From: Occallatibacter riparius
GTDB taxonomy: Bacteria > Acidobacteriota > Terriglobia > Terriglobales > Acidobacteriaceae
Assembly (NCBI RefSeq): GCF_025264625.1
Contig: NZ_CP093313.1
Coordinates: forward strand, 2,976,001 to 3,040,000
Reading direction: 5' to 3'
Length of the DNA: 64,000 nt
This document shows, one piece after another, positions 8,989 through 18,035 of the stretch. The stretch's first letter is position 1; each line of letters opens with the position of its first letter. The translations under genes and the position numbers were made by a program. The notes beneath the pieces are model-generated. The model saw only the letters and a list, made by a program, of their open reading frames with translations, did not search any database and was not told where the DNA came from.

Positions 8989-9501
8989 ATGTTGAAGAAG
9001 ACGTTGGGTTGGGGCATTTTAGCGGCTGTTGTGATCGCGGGTAACGTTCGGATTTCAGCGCAGGCGGCGCAAAGCTCCGGGGACGCGGCGAAGAATGTCG
9101 AGGTTACGATTCAGCAGATCCGGCAGGAGATTCAGGACCAGCGGAAGCAAGTGATGGCGGCAAACATGGTGCTGACGGGGGATGAGGCCACCAAGTTCTG
9201 GCCCATCTATGACCAGTACATCCAGGAAACGATGAAGATCAATGATGCGCGCTGGGAGCTGATGAAGTCGTACGCGACGAATTACGACGCGATGTCAGAC
9301 AGCACCGCCGACGATTTGATGAAGAAGTCGGCAGCCATCCAAAAGCAGTTGATCGACCTGCGCGACAAGTATGTCGGGAACTTCGAGAAGGTGGTTTCGC
9401 CCAAGAAGACGGCTCTTTGGTATCAGATCGATCGGCGGCTCGACCTGGTGATCGAGGTGCAGTTGGCGAGCATGATCCCTGTGGTCGACGCGACCAAGTA
9501 G
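8989..9501 (+). CDS. Small secreted coiled-coil protein of unknown function
   Basis: 170 aa from the ATG at 8989, chosen because AAGGAG lies six bases upstream and a signal peptide begins there (MLKKTLGWGILAAVVIAGN, cleavage near AQA). The mature protein is helical and highly charged (IQQIRQEIQDQRKQVMAANM, KKSAAIQKQLIDLRDKYVGN) and suits a periplasmic helical hairpin. I do not recognise a named family; the length and helical character recall small periplasmic sensors such as Spy/CpxP, but no diagnostic motif is visible. A 161-base gap separates it from gldA, so it probably has its own promoter. Confidence 0.75.
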   Translation: MLKKTLGWGILAAVVIAGNVRISAQAAQSSGDAAKNVEVTIQQIRQEIQDQRKQVMAANMVLTGDEATKFWPIYDQYIQETMKINDARWELMKSYATNYDAMSDSTADDLMKKSAAIQKQLIDLRDKYVGNFEKVVSPKKTALWYQIDRRLDLVIEVQLASMIPVVDATK

Positions 9502-9533
9502 TTGTGCCTGTCGGATCGAAGATAGAGCGAGAT

Positions 9534-9573
9534 GCGCGGCGCCGAATCCCTAGCTATGGGGTTTGGGCCGCGC
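9534..9573. terminator. Strong hairpin between convergent genes
   Basis: The outer stem GCGCGGC (9534-9540) pairs with GCCGCGC (9567-9573). Inside it, CCGAATCCC (9542-9550) pairs with GGGGTTTGG (9558-9566) with two G-U pairs, around a 7-base loop. The nearly continuous 16-bp stem is followed by GTTTTA on the plus strand and lies three bases from the stop of the convergent gene. It probably terminates both the 8989-9501 gene and the minus-strand gene. Confidence 0.7.
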
Positions 9574-9576
9574 GTT

Positions 9577-10458
9577 TTAGCGTTCCAGCACTATTTCTAT
9601 GTGGCGGCGGATTATCTGCGGCTGAGCGGGCCCGCATTTCGTCAGCGCGGCATCGTCGCACAGCCGGCCGCTGGTGATAACGGGATTTTCCATCACGCCG
9701 GAGAGGATTCTGCCGTCCTCCGTGCTGACGGTCAGGGTGACGTCGAAGGTCTCCTTGCCCGCGGCCGCTTCATATTTGCCATCATCCGTCCTGGTGACTT
9801 CGACCCAGTTGTTGGGAGTGTCAACGACGGGCGCCTTCATCCACTCGGCGGGGAACTCCAGATTTGGATGAGCCGGCGGAACGTGGCGAACTAGGACCAC
9901 GGCAGTGTGGCTCGCCTCATGGACCGATTGAATGTTCAGGTCGAAGTCTATGTGGTCCTTGCCGAGTATGACCCGGGTTCCGTCCGCCCATGAGGCAGGT
10001 TGGGGATTCGGTACGTGGAAGTGATCGCCGGCGCGGTGCAGGAATCCAATCTTATTGATCAGCCAGAGGTCCACGTAGAAGGTGAAGAGGTCGGTGATCG
10101 GGCCGACCATTTTGGAATCGGCGTTCGCCAGGCTGGGGCCGCCGGGCATCCACGAGGGGTCAAGCGATACCGTTTGCCGGAATGCGGCCATCGCGGGCGA
10201 GAGAGCAAGCTGCTTTCCGTCGGAAGTCATGCCGGTCCAGCGAAACTCCTCGACGAACGCGCCGGCTGGAGTCTTCTTTGTGACGCCGGATGCCTCGGCG
10301 GTGTAGCGCCAGCCGTCGTTGACGGCAGTCATGCGGTAGGTCAGAGTTTGACCTTCCTGATAGTGACGCTTGAGGGATCCGCCGGCGGGGGCGGCGGTCT
10401 GCGCGACTACGACGGTTGAGGCGAAGAGGAGGGCGTACATTGCGCGGGAGCGCATCAT
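9577..10458 (-). CDS. Secreted protein of unknown function
   Basis: 293 aa with a signal peptide (MMRSRAMYALLFASTVVVAQ). The mature sequence is beta-rich with repeated short strands (EGQTLTYRMTAVNDGWRY, FDVTLTVSTEDGRILSG) and ends with a small Cys-containing segment (GRLCDDAALTKCGPAQPQII). The opening KRHYQEGQTLTYRM resembles periplasmic acidobacterial proteins that describe a conversion or chaperone-like beta domain, but I cannot name a family. It is transcribed divergently from the efflux adaptor gene with a 188-base intergenic region between them, and convergently with the 8989-9501 gene. Confidence 0.75.
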   Translation of the reverse strand: MMRSRAMYALLFASTVVVAQTAAPAGGSLKRHYQEGQTLTYRMTAVNDGWRYTAEASGVTKKTPAGAFVEEFRWTGMTSDGKQLALSPAMAAFRQTVSLDPSWMPGGPSLANADSKMVGPITDLFTFYVDLWLINKIGFLHRAGDHFHVPNPQPASWADGTRVILGKDHIDFDLNIQSVHEASHTAVVLVRHVPPAHPNLEFPAEWMKAPVVDTPNNWVEVTRTDDGKYEAAAGKETFDVTLTVSTEDGRILSGVMENPVITSGRLCDDAALTKCGPAQPQIIRRHIEIVLER

Positions 10459-10524
10459 CCTGTGTGTCCTCAGGTGTTGCTCACCAGCATAGCTGCTTCC
10501 AAGCGCTAGAGGGGCCCTGAAAAG

Positions 10525-10604
10525 TGTTCGATTCCGGACAGTAGGGTGTGTGAGCGGTCAGCAGGCGACGAACCGCGCATCGTTAAGCTGGCGTGCAAGT
10601 TACC
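10525..10604 (+). promoter_or_regulatory. Candidate sigma-54 promoter with upstream activator palindrome
   Basis: TGGCGTG (10589-10595), four bases, then TTACC (10600-10604) resembles the sigma-54 -24/-12 consensus TGGCACG-N4-TTGCW, with mismatches at three or four positions. About 50 bases upstream lies the imperfect inverted repeat TGTTCG-ATTC-CGGACA (10525-10540), a suitable enhancer site. It is 43 bases before the adaptor ATG at 10647. The locus ends with a sigma-54 activator gene (30995-32362), which makes this reading attractive. The -12 element has AC in place of GC, so it is a candidate only. Confidence 0.4.
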
Positions 10605-10646
10605 TGTTTTCAATAGGCAGGCCGGTGGGAAATTTTGGCCCCCCAA

Positions 10647-11933
10647 ATGCAACCTTTCCCGCGTATGGATATCGCACGCCCTGATATTAAGCAGAAAAAG
10701 AAGCGCCAGATGGCGATCTGGATCGCTGTAGCGGTTGTCGTATTGGCCGGTGCGGCGTTTGCAGTTTCCCGGCTGAAGCCGGCGGCCCCCACAGTGGACG
10801 CATCGGCTGTCTGGCCCGACACGGTAAAGCGCGGCAACATGATTCGGCAGGTACGCGGCTCGACGGGCACCCTCACCCCCCGGGAAGATTCGATTGAACT
10901 GATTCCGGCGCTCACAGAAGCCACGGTCGTCCGGATTCGCGTGCTTCCCGGCACTATCGTGAAGCCCGGCACGGTGCTGATGGACCTCGCGGCTCCCGAG
11001 GTGCAGCAGAAGCTGCTGGACGCCCAGTTGCAGGTGAAAGCGGCCGAGGCGGATTACAGGGCGCTGCAGGCCACCCTCCACAGCACGCTGATGGACAAGA
11101 AGATGGCGGCGGCGCAGGTGAATGCGGATTACACCACCGACCAGTTGCAGGCCAAGACCGATGAGCAGCTCTTCCATCTCGGCGAGATCTCAGGCATCGC
11201 CTATCAGAAGTCGAAGAACACGGCCGACCAGCTTGAGGCGCAGCACAAGCTTAGCCTGCAGCAACTCGACATGAACGAGAAGAACATCGAGGTTCAACTG
11301 TCGTCTGCGCAGGCAAAGATTGACCAGGCCAAGGCGCTGCTCGCGCTTTATAACAAGCAGAATGACGCGCTGCAGGTGAAGGCGACCATCGAGGGCGAGG
11401 TGGATCCGCTGCAGGTGCCGGTGCAGGTGGGCATGCACGTGACCGCGGGCCAGTCGGTTGCAGAAGTTGTGCAGCTTGGCAAGCTCAAGGCTGCGTTGCA
11501 GATCGCCGAGACGCAGGCCCGCGACATCACCATCGGTCTGCCGGCCTCCATTGACACGCACAACGGCGTTGTTCCGGGCCACGTGACCCGTATCGATCCC
11601 GCCGTATTGAACGGAACGCGCACTGTTGACGTAGTACTCGATGGCGCGTTGCCGGCAGGGGCCGTGAAGGGCCTCAGCGTCGACGGCACGATCGACCTGG
11701 AGCACCTGAACAATGTGCTGTATGTGGGCCGGCCGGCGCTGGGCAACGAGAACTCCACGCTGAGCCTGTTCAAGGAAGATCCCGATCACAAGGGCGCTAC
11801 CCGTGTGCAGGTGAAGGTAGGACGCCAATCGGTGCAATACATCCAGGTGCTTGATGGATTGAAGGAAGGCGACACGGTGATCTTGTCCGACATGTCGCGC
11901 TACGACAACGTGGATCGCATACGGCTGGAATAG
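10647..11933 (+). CDS. HlyD/MacA-type efflux periplasmic adaptor
   Basis: 428 aa from the ATG at 10647; in-frame alternatives are TTG 10635 and ATG 10665. A basic N-terminus (KQKKKRQ) precedes one inner-membrane helix (AIWIAVAVVVLAGAAFAVS). The lipoyl-like half-motif (VVRIRVLPGTIVKPGTVLMD) comes next, then a long coiled-coil hairpin at about 125-240 (DAQLQVKAAEADYRALQ, SLQQLDMNEKNIEVQL), the second lipoyl half, and beta-barrel and membrane-proximal domains (LKAALQIAETQARDITIGL, GHVTRIDPAVLNGTRTVDV). It is the membrane-fusion component that bridges a MacB-like transporter and a TolC-like channel. It is the first gene of a ten-gene efflux locus. The substrate is not predictable. Confidence 0.93.
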   Translation: MQPFPRMDIARPDIKQKKKRQMAIWIAVAVVVLAGAAFAVSRLKPAAPTVDASAVWPDTVKRGNMIRQVRGSTGTLTPREDSIELIPALTEATVVRIRVLPGTIVKPGTVLMDLAAPEVQQKLLDAQLQVKAAEADYRALQATLHSTLMDKKMAAAQVNADYTTDQLQAKTDEQLFHLGEISGIAYQKSKNTADQLEAQHKLSLQQLDMNEKNIEVQLSSAQAKIDQAKALLALYNKQNDALQVKATIEGEVDPLQVPVQVGMHVTAGQSVAEVVQLGKLKAALQIAETQARDITIGLPASIDTHNGVVPGHVTRIDPAVLNGTRTVDVVLDGALPAGAVKGLSVDGTIDLEHLNNVLYVGRPALGNENSTLSLFKEDPDHKGATRVQVKVGRQSVQYIQVLDGLKEGDTVILSDMSRYDNVDRIRLE

Positions 11934-11940
11934 GCAGGGA

Positions 11941-12010
11941 TCAGAGGTCAGGGATCAGAAACCCCTGTCCTGAGAACTGATTGCTGACCACTGAAAACTG
12001 ACCACTGACA
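11941..12010 (+). repeat. Dispersed TGACCACTGA repeat, copy 1
   Basis: The 96-base gap between adaptor and ATPase genes is mostly this repeat. GGTCAGGGATCAG (11946-11958) faces CTGATTGCTGACCACTGA (11977-11994), giving an imperfect 12-bp stem. A further CTGACCACTGA follows (11998-12008). The 18-mer at 11977-11994 recurs with one mismatch at 44557-44574. It lies 35 bases before the start codon at 12030. Confidence 0.65.
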
Positions 12011-12029
12011 ACGGAACAGCGAGGACTGC

Positions 12030-12749
12030 ATGGCAAACGACAAGCTGATTGAGATCGAGGAACTCACCAAGGTCTTCTACACCGACGAAGTTGAGACGCA
12101 CGCGCTCTCGGGGATTCATCTCACCATTTCGCGCGGCGAGTACGTGGCCATGTCGGGCCCGTCCGGCTGCGGCAAGTCGACGCTGCTGTCGATCCTTGGG
12201 TTGCTGGACACGCCGACCGGCGGCCGCTATCTGCTGAATAACAAGCCGGTGGAGAACCTCAGCTTCAGCGAGCGTTCGCGCATCCGCAACCAGGAGATCG
12301 GCTTCATCTTCCAGAGCTTTAACCTGATCGGCGATCTCACGGTGGAAGAGAACGTGGAGCTTCCGTTGACCTATCGCGCCGGCATGCCTTCTGCTGAGCG
12401 CAAGAAGCGTGTTAAGGAAGCGCTGGAGCGCGTGAACATGGCGCACCGCATGCGGCACTATCCCGCGCAGCTCTCTGGCGGTCAGCAGCAGCGTGTAGCA
12501 GTGGCGCGCGCCCTGGCTGGTTCCCCTTCTATCCTGCTGGCGGACGAGCCTACCGGAAACCTGGACTCGAAGAACGGCGAAGCGGTGATGCACCTGCTTG
12601 CCGATCTGCACCGCGAAGGCTCTACCATCTGCATGGTGACGCACGATCCGCGCTTTGCCAAGCACGCTGAGCGCGAAGTCCACCTCTTCGACGGCAAGGT
12701 AGTTTCCGAGGACGAACTGCGCAAGCTCACCGCCGAAGTGGAAGCGTAA
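12030..12749 (+). CDS. MacB/LolD-type ABC transporter ATPase (first)
   Basis: 239 aa, start supported by GAGG six bases upstream. It energises the neighbouring permeases from the cytoplasmic face. All nucleotide-binding motifs are intact: Walker A GPSGCGKST, Q-loop FIFQSFNLI, signature LSGGQQQRVAVARAL, Walker B ILLADEPTGNLD, and the H-loop MVTHDPRFA. The LolD/MacB class is indicated by length and by the ETHALSGIHLTISRGEY opening. It follows the adaptor gene and precedes six permease genes, so one ATPase probably serves several permeases; a second ATPase lies at 28191-28892. A stable hairpin follows its stop codon. Confidence 0.95.
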   Translation: MANDKLIEIEELTKVFYTDEVETHALSGIHLTISRGEYVAMSGPSGCGKSTLLSILGLLDTPTGGRYLLNNKPVENLSFSERSRIRNQEIGFIFQSFNLIGDLTVEENVELPLTYRAGMPSAERKKRVKEALERVNMAHRMRHYPAQLSGGQQQRVAVARALAGSPSILLADEPTGNLDSKNGEAVMHLLADLHREGSTICMVTHDPRFAKHAEREVHLFDGKVVSEDELRKLTAEVEA

Positions 12750-12761
12750 CTACTGTCGAGC

Positions 12762-12787
12762 AGGAAGTGCGTGTGTGCGCACTTCCT
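12762..12787 (+). other. Intercistronic hairpin after the ATPase gene
   Basis: AGGAAGTGCG (12762-12771) and CGCACTTCCT (12778-12787) form a perfect 10-bp stem with a 6-base TGTGTG loop, 12 bases after the ATPase stop. No U-tract follows, so full termination is unlikely. It may stabilise the upstream mRNA or reduce read-through into the six permease genes. Confidence 0.6.
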
Positions 12788-12887
12788 CTAATGATGCGAC
12801 CAAGGGCTCCCGATTCTTCCCACTCGGGCTCGTACGCTACCCGTGTCAATTCCGACGATGACCGACACCAAGAATGTGAGAACCAGG

Positions 12888-15449
12888 ATGAACCAACTAT
12901 TCCAGGACCTTCGCTACACTATGCGCCAGTTGCGCAAGTCGCCGGGGTTTACTCTCACGTCGGTCATCACGCTGGCGCTAGGTATCGGAGCAACGACGGC
13001 GATCTTCACGCTGGTGCATGCAGTTCTGCTGAAGTCGCTGCCCGTTACCAAGCCCGACGAACTCTGGCGGATCGGCAAGAAGGTTCATTGCTGCAACTGG
13101 GGCGGCTATACGCAGTGGGAAGAGTTCTCGCTGTTCAACAACGAGCTCTATCACCGGTTCAAAGACAACACACCGGCGTTCGCAGAGCTTGCCGCCTTCC
13201 AGGGCGGCAACGCGAGCCTTGGAGTGCGGCGGGCAGGCTCTACGCAACCGGCGGAAACGCGCAACGGGCAGTTTGTATCCGGCAATTTCTTTTCTACCTT
13301 CGGCGTGGGTGCCTGGGCCGGCCGGCTTCTGAATCCCTCTGACGACCGGGAGGGTGCTCCGCCGGTAGCCGTACTCAGCTACCACGCATGGCAGGAGAAG
13401 TTCGGAGCCGATCCATCCGTGGTGGGCTCGGTGTTCCTGTTCAACAACAACCCATTCACCATTGTGGGTGTCGCCGCTCCCGGATTTTTCGGGGCAGATC
13501 TGCGCGGTTGGGCGATGCCTGAGATTTGGATGCCGCTATCGGCGGAGCCGCTGATCGACAGCAAACCGCCGCGACTGACCGAGCCGCGAGCGAACTGGCT
13601 GGACATCATCGGGCGCGTCAAGCCGGGGACGGATCCAAAAGCGCTGGAAGCGCAGTTGAGGACCGAGTTGCGCCAGTGGCAGATGAGCCACTACTCCGAT
13701 CTGACTATGCAGGATAAGGAGTATCTGCCCAAGCAGCAGATGTTCCTGACGCCCGGCGGCGCGGGCGTTACCGATATGCGCGAGCAGTACGAAGACGCGT
13801 TGCGCGTGCTTCTCATCGCTGCTGCCTGTGTGCTGCTGATTGCGTGCGCGAATCTCGCCAATCTTCTGTTGGCTCGCGGCCTGAGAAGGCGGCAGCAGAC
13901 TTCGCTACGAATTGCGTTGGGCGCCTCTCGCGGCACGCTGGTACGCAAAGCGCTGGTGGAGAGCCTCACACTGGGGGTTGTGGGCGGTGGGCTCGGGCTA
14001 TTGGTTGCCTATATGGGGACCTCGCTCGTGCTCAAGCTTGCCTTTACCGGGCCCAACTTCTGGGTTCCCATCGATGCTACGCCTTCCGTTCCGGTGCTCC
14101 TGTTTGCGCTTGGTATTTCCCTGCTGACCGGCGTTCTGTTCGGAATCGCGCCGGCGTGGACTACGTCGCATGCTGAGCCGGTGGAGGCTTTGCGCGGCGC
14201 GAATCGCTCTACGGAGCACAGCACGCGGTGGTCGCAGAAGGCGCTCGTGGTCGCGCAGGCATCGATTTCCCTCGTGCTCATCAGCTCCGCGGTCATGCTG
14301 GCGCAGAGCCTGCGTAACCTGAAGAACCAGAATTTCGGCTTTGATGTTGAGGGCCGATACATGATCTCGCTCGACGTTCACCAGGCTGGTTACAAGCCGG
14401 AACAACTCGAATTGATTTACCGGCGGATATTCGACCGCATCCTGCAGATCCCTGGAGTGCAGGGCGTCGCCGGCGCTACTTATGCTCCGATGAGCGGCGA
14501 TAGCTGGAACGATGGAATTCGCATTCAGGGCAAGCCTGAGCCGCACTCGGGCGATGACGATGGGGCCACGTTTACCCGCGTGACGCCGGAGTTCTTTTCC
14601 ACTCTGAATAATCGCATCGTGATGGGGCGCGCGATTGATGAGCACGACACTAAGGACGCGCCGCTTGTGGCCGTGGTGAACGAGGCCTTTGCGAAGAAGT
14701 TCTTGAAGGGCGAGAACCCGATCGGCAAGCGATTCGGCGAGAACGAGATGATTCACGCAGGCGATTACCAGATCGTCGGCGTTGCCGCCGATATGCGCTA
14801 TCTGAACTACGGATTCAAGGATCCTGATCGGCCGATGTATTTTTTGCCGACTGCCCAGCACACCCCCTACACGAAGCCAAACGAGATCGAGGGCGAGAAG
14901 AGTGGGCACTATCTGGAAAATCTCATTCTCTGGGCGCCGGGGAAACCCGAAGGCTTGGAGATGCAGGTGCGCAAGGCGCTCTCCGAGATCGATCCGAACA
15001 TCCCGCTCCTGGATTTTGCGAGCTATCACGAGACACTCGCACGTGACTTCGGACAGCAGGACATGATCGCGAAGCTGACGCTGATCTTTGGCGTGCTGGC
15101 GCTCGGACTCGCGGCGATAGGCCTGTATGGCGTCATGTCGTACTCGGTGGAACAGCGCACCAGCGAGATCGGCATTCGCATGGCGCTGGGAGCAAACCGC
15201 GGAACTGTTCTGGGTATGGTGTTGCGCAGTGCGTTCCTGCAGGTTGCCATCGGGCTCGCTATCGGAATTCCGACGGCCATACTGGCCGGCCGTGCAATCA
15301 CCGATCAGCTGTACGCGGTGAAGCCCTACGACCCTGTGATTCTTTCGCTCGCCGTGATTGTGCTGGGTGCCGCCGCGCTGATTGCGGCCGCAATCCCGGC
15401 GCGGCGCGCGGTGAATGTGAACCCGACCGAAGCCCTGCGGGCCGAATAG
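12888..15449 (+). CDS. MacB-like permease 1 of six (duplicated FtsX type)
   Basis: 853 aa from the ATG at 12888 (MNQLFQDLRYTMRQL); in-frame GTG 12843 and ATG 12858 would add residues not seen in the paralogues. The first membrane helix (TSVITLALGIGATTAIFTLV) is followed by a periplasmic MacB-type domain. The first FtsX core follows (VLLIAAACVLLIACANLANL, LRIALGASRGTLVRKALVES). The second half then repeats periplasmic domain and FtsX core (FGVLALGLAAIGLYGVMSY, IGIRMALGANRGTVLGMVL) and ends NPTEALRAE. This is the acidobacterial duplicated permease architecture. A Cys pair (KVHCCNWGGY) follows TM1, matched in permease 3 (DDCCVNGGF), so these two appear closest. The transported substrate is unknown. 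Confidence 0.9.
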   Translation: MNQLFQDLRYTMRQLRKSPGFTLTSVITLALGIGATTAIFTLVHAVLLKSLPVTKPDELWRIGKKVHCCNWGGYTQWEEFSLFNNELYHRFKDNTPAFAELAAFQGGNASLGVRRAGSTQPAETRNGQFVSGNFFSTFGVGAWAGRLLNPSDDREGAPPVAVLSYHAWQEKFGADPSVVGSVFLFNNNPFTIVGVAAPGFFGADLRGWAMPEIWMPLSAEPLIDSKPPRLTEPRANWLDIIGRVKPGTDPKALEAQLRTELRQWQMSHYSDLTMQDKEYLPKQQMFLTPGGAGVTDMREQYEDALRVLLIAAACVLLIACANLANLLLARGLRRRQQTSLRIALGASRGTLVRKALVESLTLGVVGGGLGLLVAYMGTSLVLKLAFTGPNFWVPIDATPSVPVLLFALGISLLTGVLFGIAPAWTTSHAEPVEALRGANRSTEHSTRWSQKALVVAQASISLVLISSAVMLAQSLRNLKNQNFGFDVEGRYMISLDVHQAGYKPEQLELIYRRIFDRILQIPGVQGVAGATYAPMSGDSWNDGIRIQGKPEPHSGDDDGATFTRVTPEFFSTLNNRIVMGRAIDEHDTKDAPLVAVVNEAFAKKFLKGENPIGKRFGENEMIHAGDYQIVGVAADMRYLNYGFKDPDRPMYFLPTAQHTPYTKPNEIEGEKSGHYLENLILWAPGKPEGLEMQVRKALSEIDPNIPLLDFASYHETLARDFGQQDMIAKLTLIFGVLALGLAAIGLYGVMSYSVEQRTSEIGIRMALGANRGTVLGMVLRSAFLQVAIGLAIGIPTAILAGRAITDQLYAVKPYDPVILSLAVIVLGAAALIAAAIPARRAVNVNPTEALRAE

Positions 15450-15506
15450 TGATTCTGCACCTCGAAACCGGGTAAGTTGTGTACGGCCGAACGGGAACGG
15501 TGAACG

Positions 15507-17951
15507 ATGATGAGCCATTTGCTTCAGGATTTGCGTTACGCGATGCGGCAACTGCGCCGCGCCCCGGGTTTCACGCTGGCGGCCGTGCTCACGCTGGCCC
15601 TGGGCATCGCCGCCCTTACCACCGTGTTTACCTGGATCAAGGCCGTGCTCTACGATCCGTGGCCGCACGTGCGCGATCCCCGGTCGCTTCGCTTCATCGA
15701 TGCAACAGTGCGCGGTTCCGAAGGCTATTCGGTTCACTTCGATCAGGTAGAGTATCTGCGCGAGCGCAACAAGAGCCTCGATGATCTGACCGCATTCATG
15801 GTCAACTCTGTCGACTTCGCGTCGCAAGGAGCAGCGCCTGAGGCAATTTCGTCTGGTCTTGTTTCCAGCAACTATTTCCGGCTGCTTGGCGTGGCTCCGC
15901 AGCTCGGCCGGTTCTTCGATCCCAACGCGAACGACCGCGCTTACGGCTCGCACGACGAGGTTGTGCTGAGCGACCGCGAGTGGCGCGTCCGCTTCGGAGC
16001 CGATCCCCAGGTGATCGGCCGCGCAGTGTGGATCAACCGGCACCAGTTCACAGTAGTCGGCGTGGCGCCGCGCGATTTCCTGGGAATTTTCGGCGGCATG
16101 GCAGAGGACATGTGGCTGCCGCTTTCAGCTGCGCGATCACTGCAAGCTGATCCGGGTGCCGATCCGCTGAAGACTATGGGGCTGATGGCCGGCGGCAGGC
16201 TGCGCCCCGGCGTGTCAGCCGCACAGGCAGCAGCGGAACTCCACACACTGGCGCGCCAATACATGCACGAGAAGAACTTCACCGGATGGGATTTGAACCT
16301 GCGCGACTCTGCGCATTTCGAACGCGGATTGTTTGGCATCCTCGGTGAACAAATGCCAATCCTGCTCGGGGCCTCAGTTCTTCTTTTGCTCCTGGTGTGC
16401 GTGAACACGGCATCCTTGATGGGGCAGCGCGCCGTGCGCCGCAGCCGTGAGATCGCCATCCGCACATCTCTCGGCGCCACGTCGCGTCGCATTGCTCGGC
16501 AACTGCTGGTGGAAGCACTGCTGCTTGCAATGGGAGGCGGACTGATTGGCTGGGCTGCGAGTCTCCTCCTGTCGCATTCGCTGTATGTGCTGCTGCCGAC
16601 CTTCGGGATGCCGATCAGCTTCAACCTCTCGACCGATTGGCGCGTGCTCGGCGTCGTTGCTGGGCTGGTAATGATTGTTGCCCTCCTGTGCGGCATGATG
16701 CCCATCCGGCAGGCGCTGCGCGGTTCGCAGAAAGATGCGCTGCGTGAAGGCGGCCAGTCCATTGTGGGCGCGGCGCGCGGCCGCTGGGCCAAGACCGCTG
16801 GCCTAGGGCTCCAGCTTGGGCTTTGTTTCGTTGTCCTGGCGAGTTGCGCGCTGCTGACGCGAACGATGTTGAAGATCGTCGAACGCGCACGCGGTTTCGA
16901 GCGCGAAGGCTGCCTGACCGCAAGCCTCTCCCTTTCTCGATCCGGGTATACGGCTGCCAAGGGCTTGGCGTTCCAGCAGAGCTTGCTCGACAACCTGCGT
17001 GCTGCGCCCGGCGTGCTCGATGCCACTATGACCACGCATCTGCCCATGGGCGATGACGGATCGGGCAATACATGGGGCTTCGACGTGCCGGGCTACAAAT
17101 TCGGTCCCGACGAGAGCAAGGTCGTCGTTACGGATCTCGAAGGGCCCGGCTTCTTTCATGCCATGCGCATCGCGATGGAGCAAGGCCGCGAGTTCACCGA
17201 TCAGGATCGCGACGGCGCGCCTGCAGTAGCGGTGATCAATGAAGACATGGCGCACCGTTACTGGCCGAAGGGGAATGCGTTGGGAAGCACGGTGATGGTT
17301 GAGAAGAAGCCTGTTCAGATCGTCGGCATCGTGAAGAACTACGCGTATTACAGCCCGGCCGATACCGATCCGTTGCCGGTGCTGTACATCCCGCTTCTAC
17401 AGCATTATCAGGGTCACGTCTTCATCGCGGTCCGCTCGCGGAGCACGGAAGGTGCGGCGCTGCCCGCGCTGACGAATACGGTTGCCAAGCTTGACTCCGC
17501 ATTGCCTCTGGAAAATGTGCAGTCGCTCAAGACGGTCACTGAAACCAGATATCAGATTGCGAGTATTCCCGCCGAACTGCTGGGCGTATATGCATTGGCG
17601 AGCCTGCTTGTAGCCAGTCTCGGACTCTACGCCGTGATGGCGTATGCGGTGACAGAGCGCAGCCGCGAGTTTGCGTTGCGCATGGCGGTGGGTGCAACGC
17701 GCGGGCAGGTCGTCAGCTTGGTGATGCGCGGCGGGCTGGAAACGGTGTTGGCGGGGCTTCTAATCGGAGGCATCGGTAGCTTCTTTGCGGTGCGGCTGCT
17801 GCGCTCGGCTTTATTCGGTGTGGGCCTGTTCGATCCGGTCAGCTTTGCCGGAGCCGCTGCCGTTTTGGTGGTTACGGTTCTCGCAGCAGGCATCGTGCCC
17901 GCGCGCCGCGCTGCAACGATTCAACCCATGCAGGTGCTAAAGACTGAGTAG
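15507..17951 (+). CDS. MacB-like permease 2 of six (duplicated FtsX type)
   Basis: 814 aa (MMSHLLQDLRYAMRQLRRA). It has the same two-FtsX layout as its neighbours: TM1 AAVLTLALGIAALTTVFTWI, first core LLGASVLLLLLVCVNTASLM with AIRTSLGATSRRIARQLL, second core LASLLVASLGLYAVMAYAV with FALRMAVGATRGQVVSLVM, ending QPMQVLKTE. It is the most divergent of the six in the first periplasmic domain (LYDPWPHVRDPRSLRFIDA) and is also the shortest. The gap to permease 1 is 57 bases. Divergence between paralogues suggests separate subunits or substrates rather than a recent duplication. Confidence 0.88.
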   Translation: MMSHLLQDLRYAMRQLRRAPGFTLAAVLTLALGIAALTTVFTWIKAVLYDPWPHVRDPRSLRFIDATVRGSEGYSVHFDQVEYLRERNKSLDDLTAFMVNSVDFASQGAAPEAISSGLVSSNYFRLLGVAPQLGRFFDPNANDRAYGSHDEVVLSDREWRVRFGADPQVIGRAVWINRHQFTVVGVAPRDFLGIFGGMAEDMWLPLSAARSLQADPGADPLKTMGLMAGGRLRPGVSAAQAAAELHTLARQYMHEKNFTGWDLNLRDSAHFERGLFGILGEQMPILLGASVLLLLLVCVNTASLMGQRAVRRSREIAIRTSLGATSRRIARQLLVEALLLAMGGGLIGWAASLLLSHSLYVLLPTFGMPISFNLSTDWRVLGVVAGLVMIVALLCGMMPIRQALRGSQKDALREGGQSIVGAARGRWAKTAGLGLQLGLCFVVLASCALLTRTMLKIVERARGFEREGCLTASLSLSRSGYTAAKGLAFQQSLLDNLRAAPGVLDATMTTHLPMGDDGSGNTWGFDVPGYKFGPDESKVVVTDLEGPGFFHAMRIAMEQGREFTDQDRDGAPAVAVINEDMAHRYWPKGNALGSTVMVEKKPVQIVGIVKNYAYYSPADTDPLPVLYIPLLQHYQGHVFIAVRSRSTEGAALPALTNTVAKLDSALPLENVQSLKTVTETRYQIASIPAELLGVYALASLLVASLGLYAVMAYAVTERSREFALRMAVGATRGQVVSLVMRGGLETVLAGLLIGGIGSFFAVRLLRSALFGVGLFDPVSFAGAAAVLVVTVLAAGIVPARRAATIQPMQVLKTE

Positions 17952-18035
17952 GGTCTGCGCGTGCCAGACCAGAAAGTGAATTGGAGGATGTAATTGCATT
18001 CAGCACGAACCAGGGAGGCCGGCTGGCCGGCAGAG

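Noticed and set aside
13998..16043. Open frame of 681 codons on the minus strand across permeases 1 and 2
   Set aside because: It runs antisense through two clear FtsX permease genes, has Arg/His-rich low-information sequence and no recognisable motifs. It is a by-product of high GC codon usage.
17984..17993. GGAGG followed by ATG-TAA upstream of permease 3
   Set aside because: A start codon followed at once by a stop could in principle be a regulatory minimal frame. It is more simply explained as the ribosome site of the TTG at 17994 or as chance.
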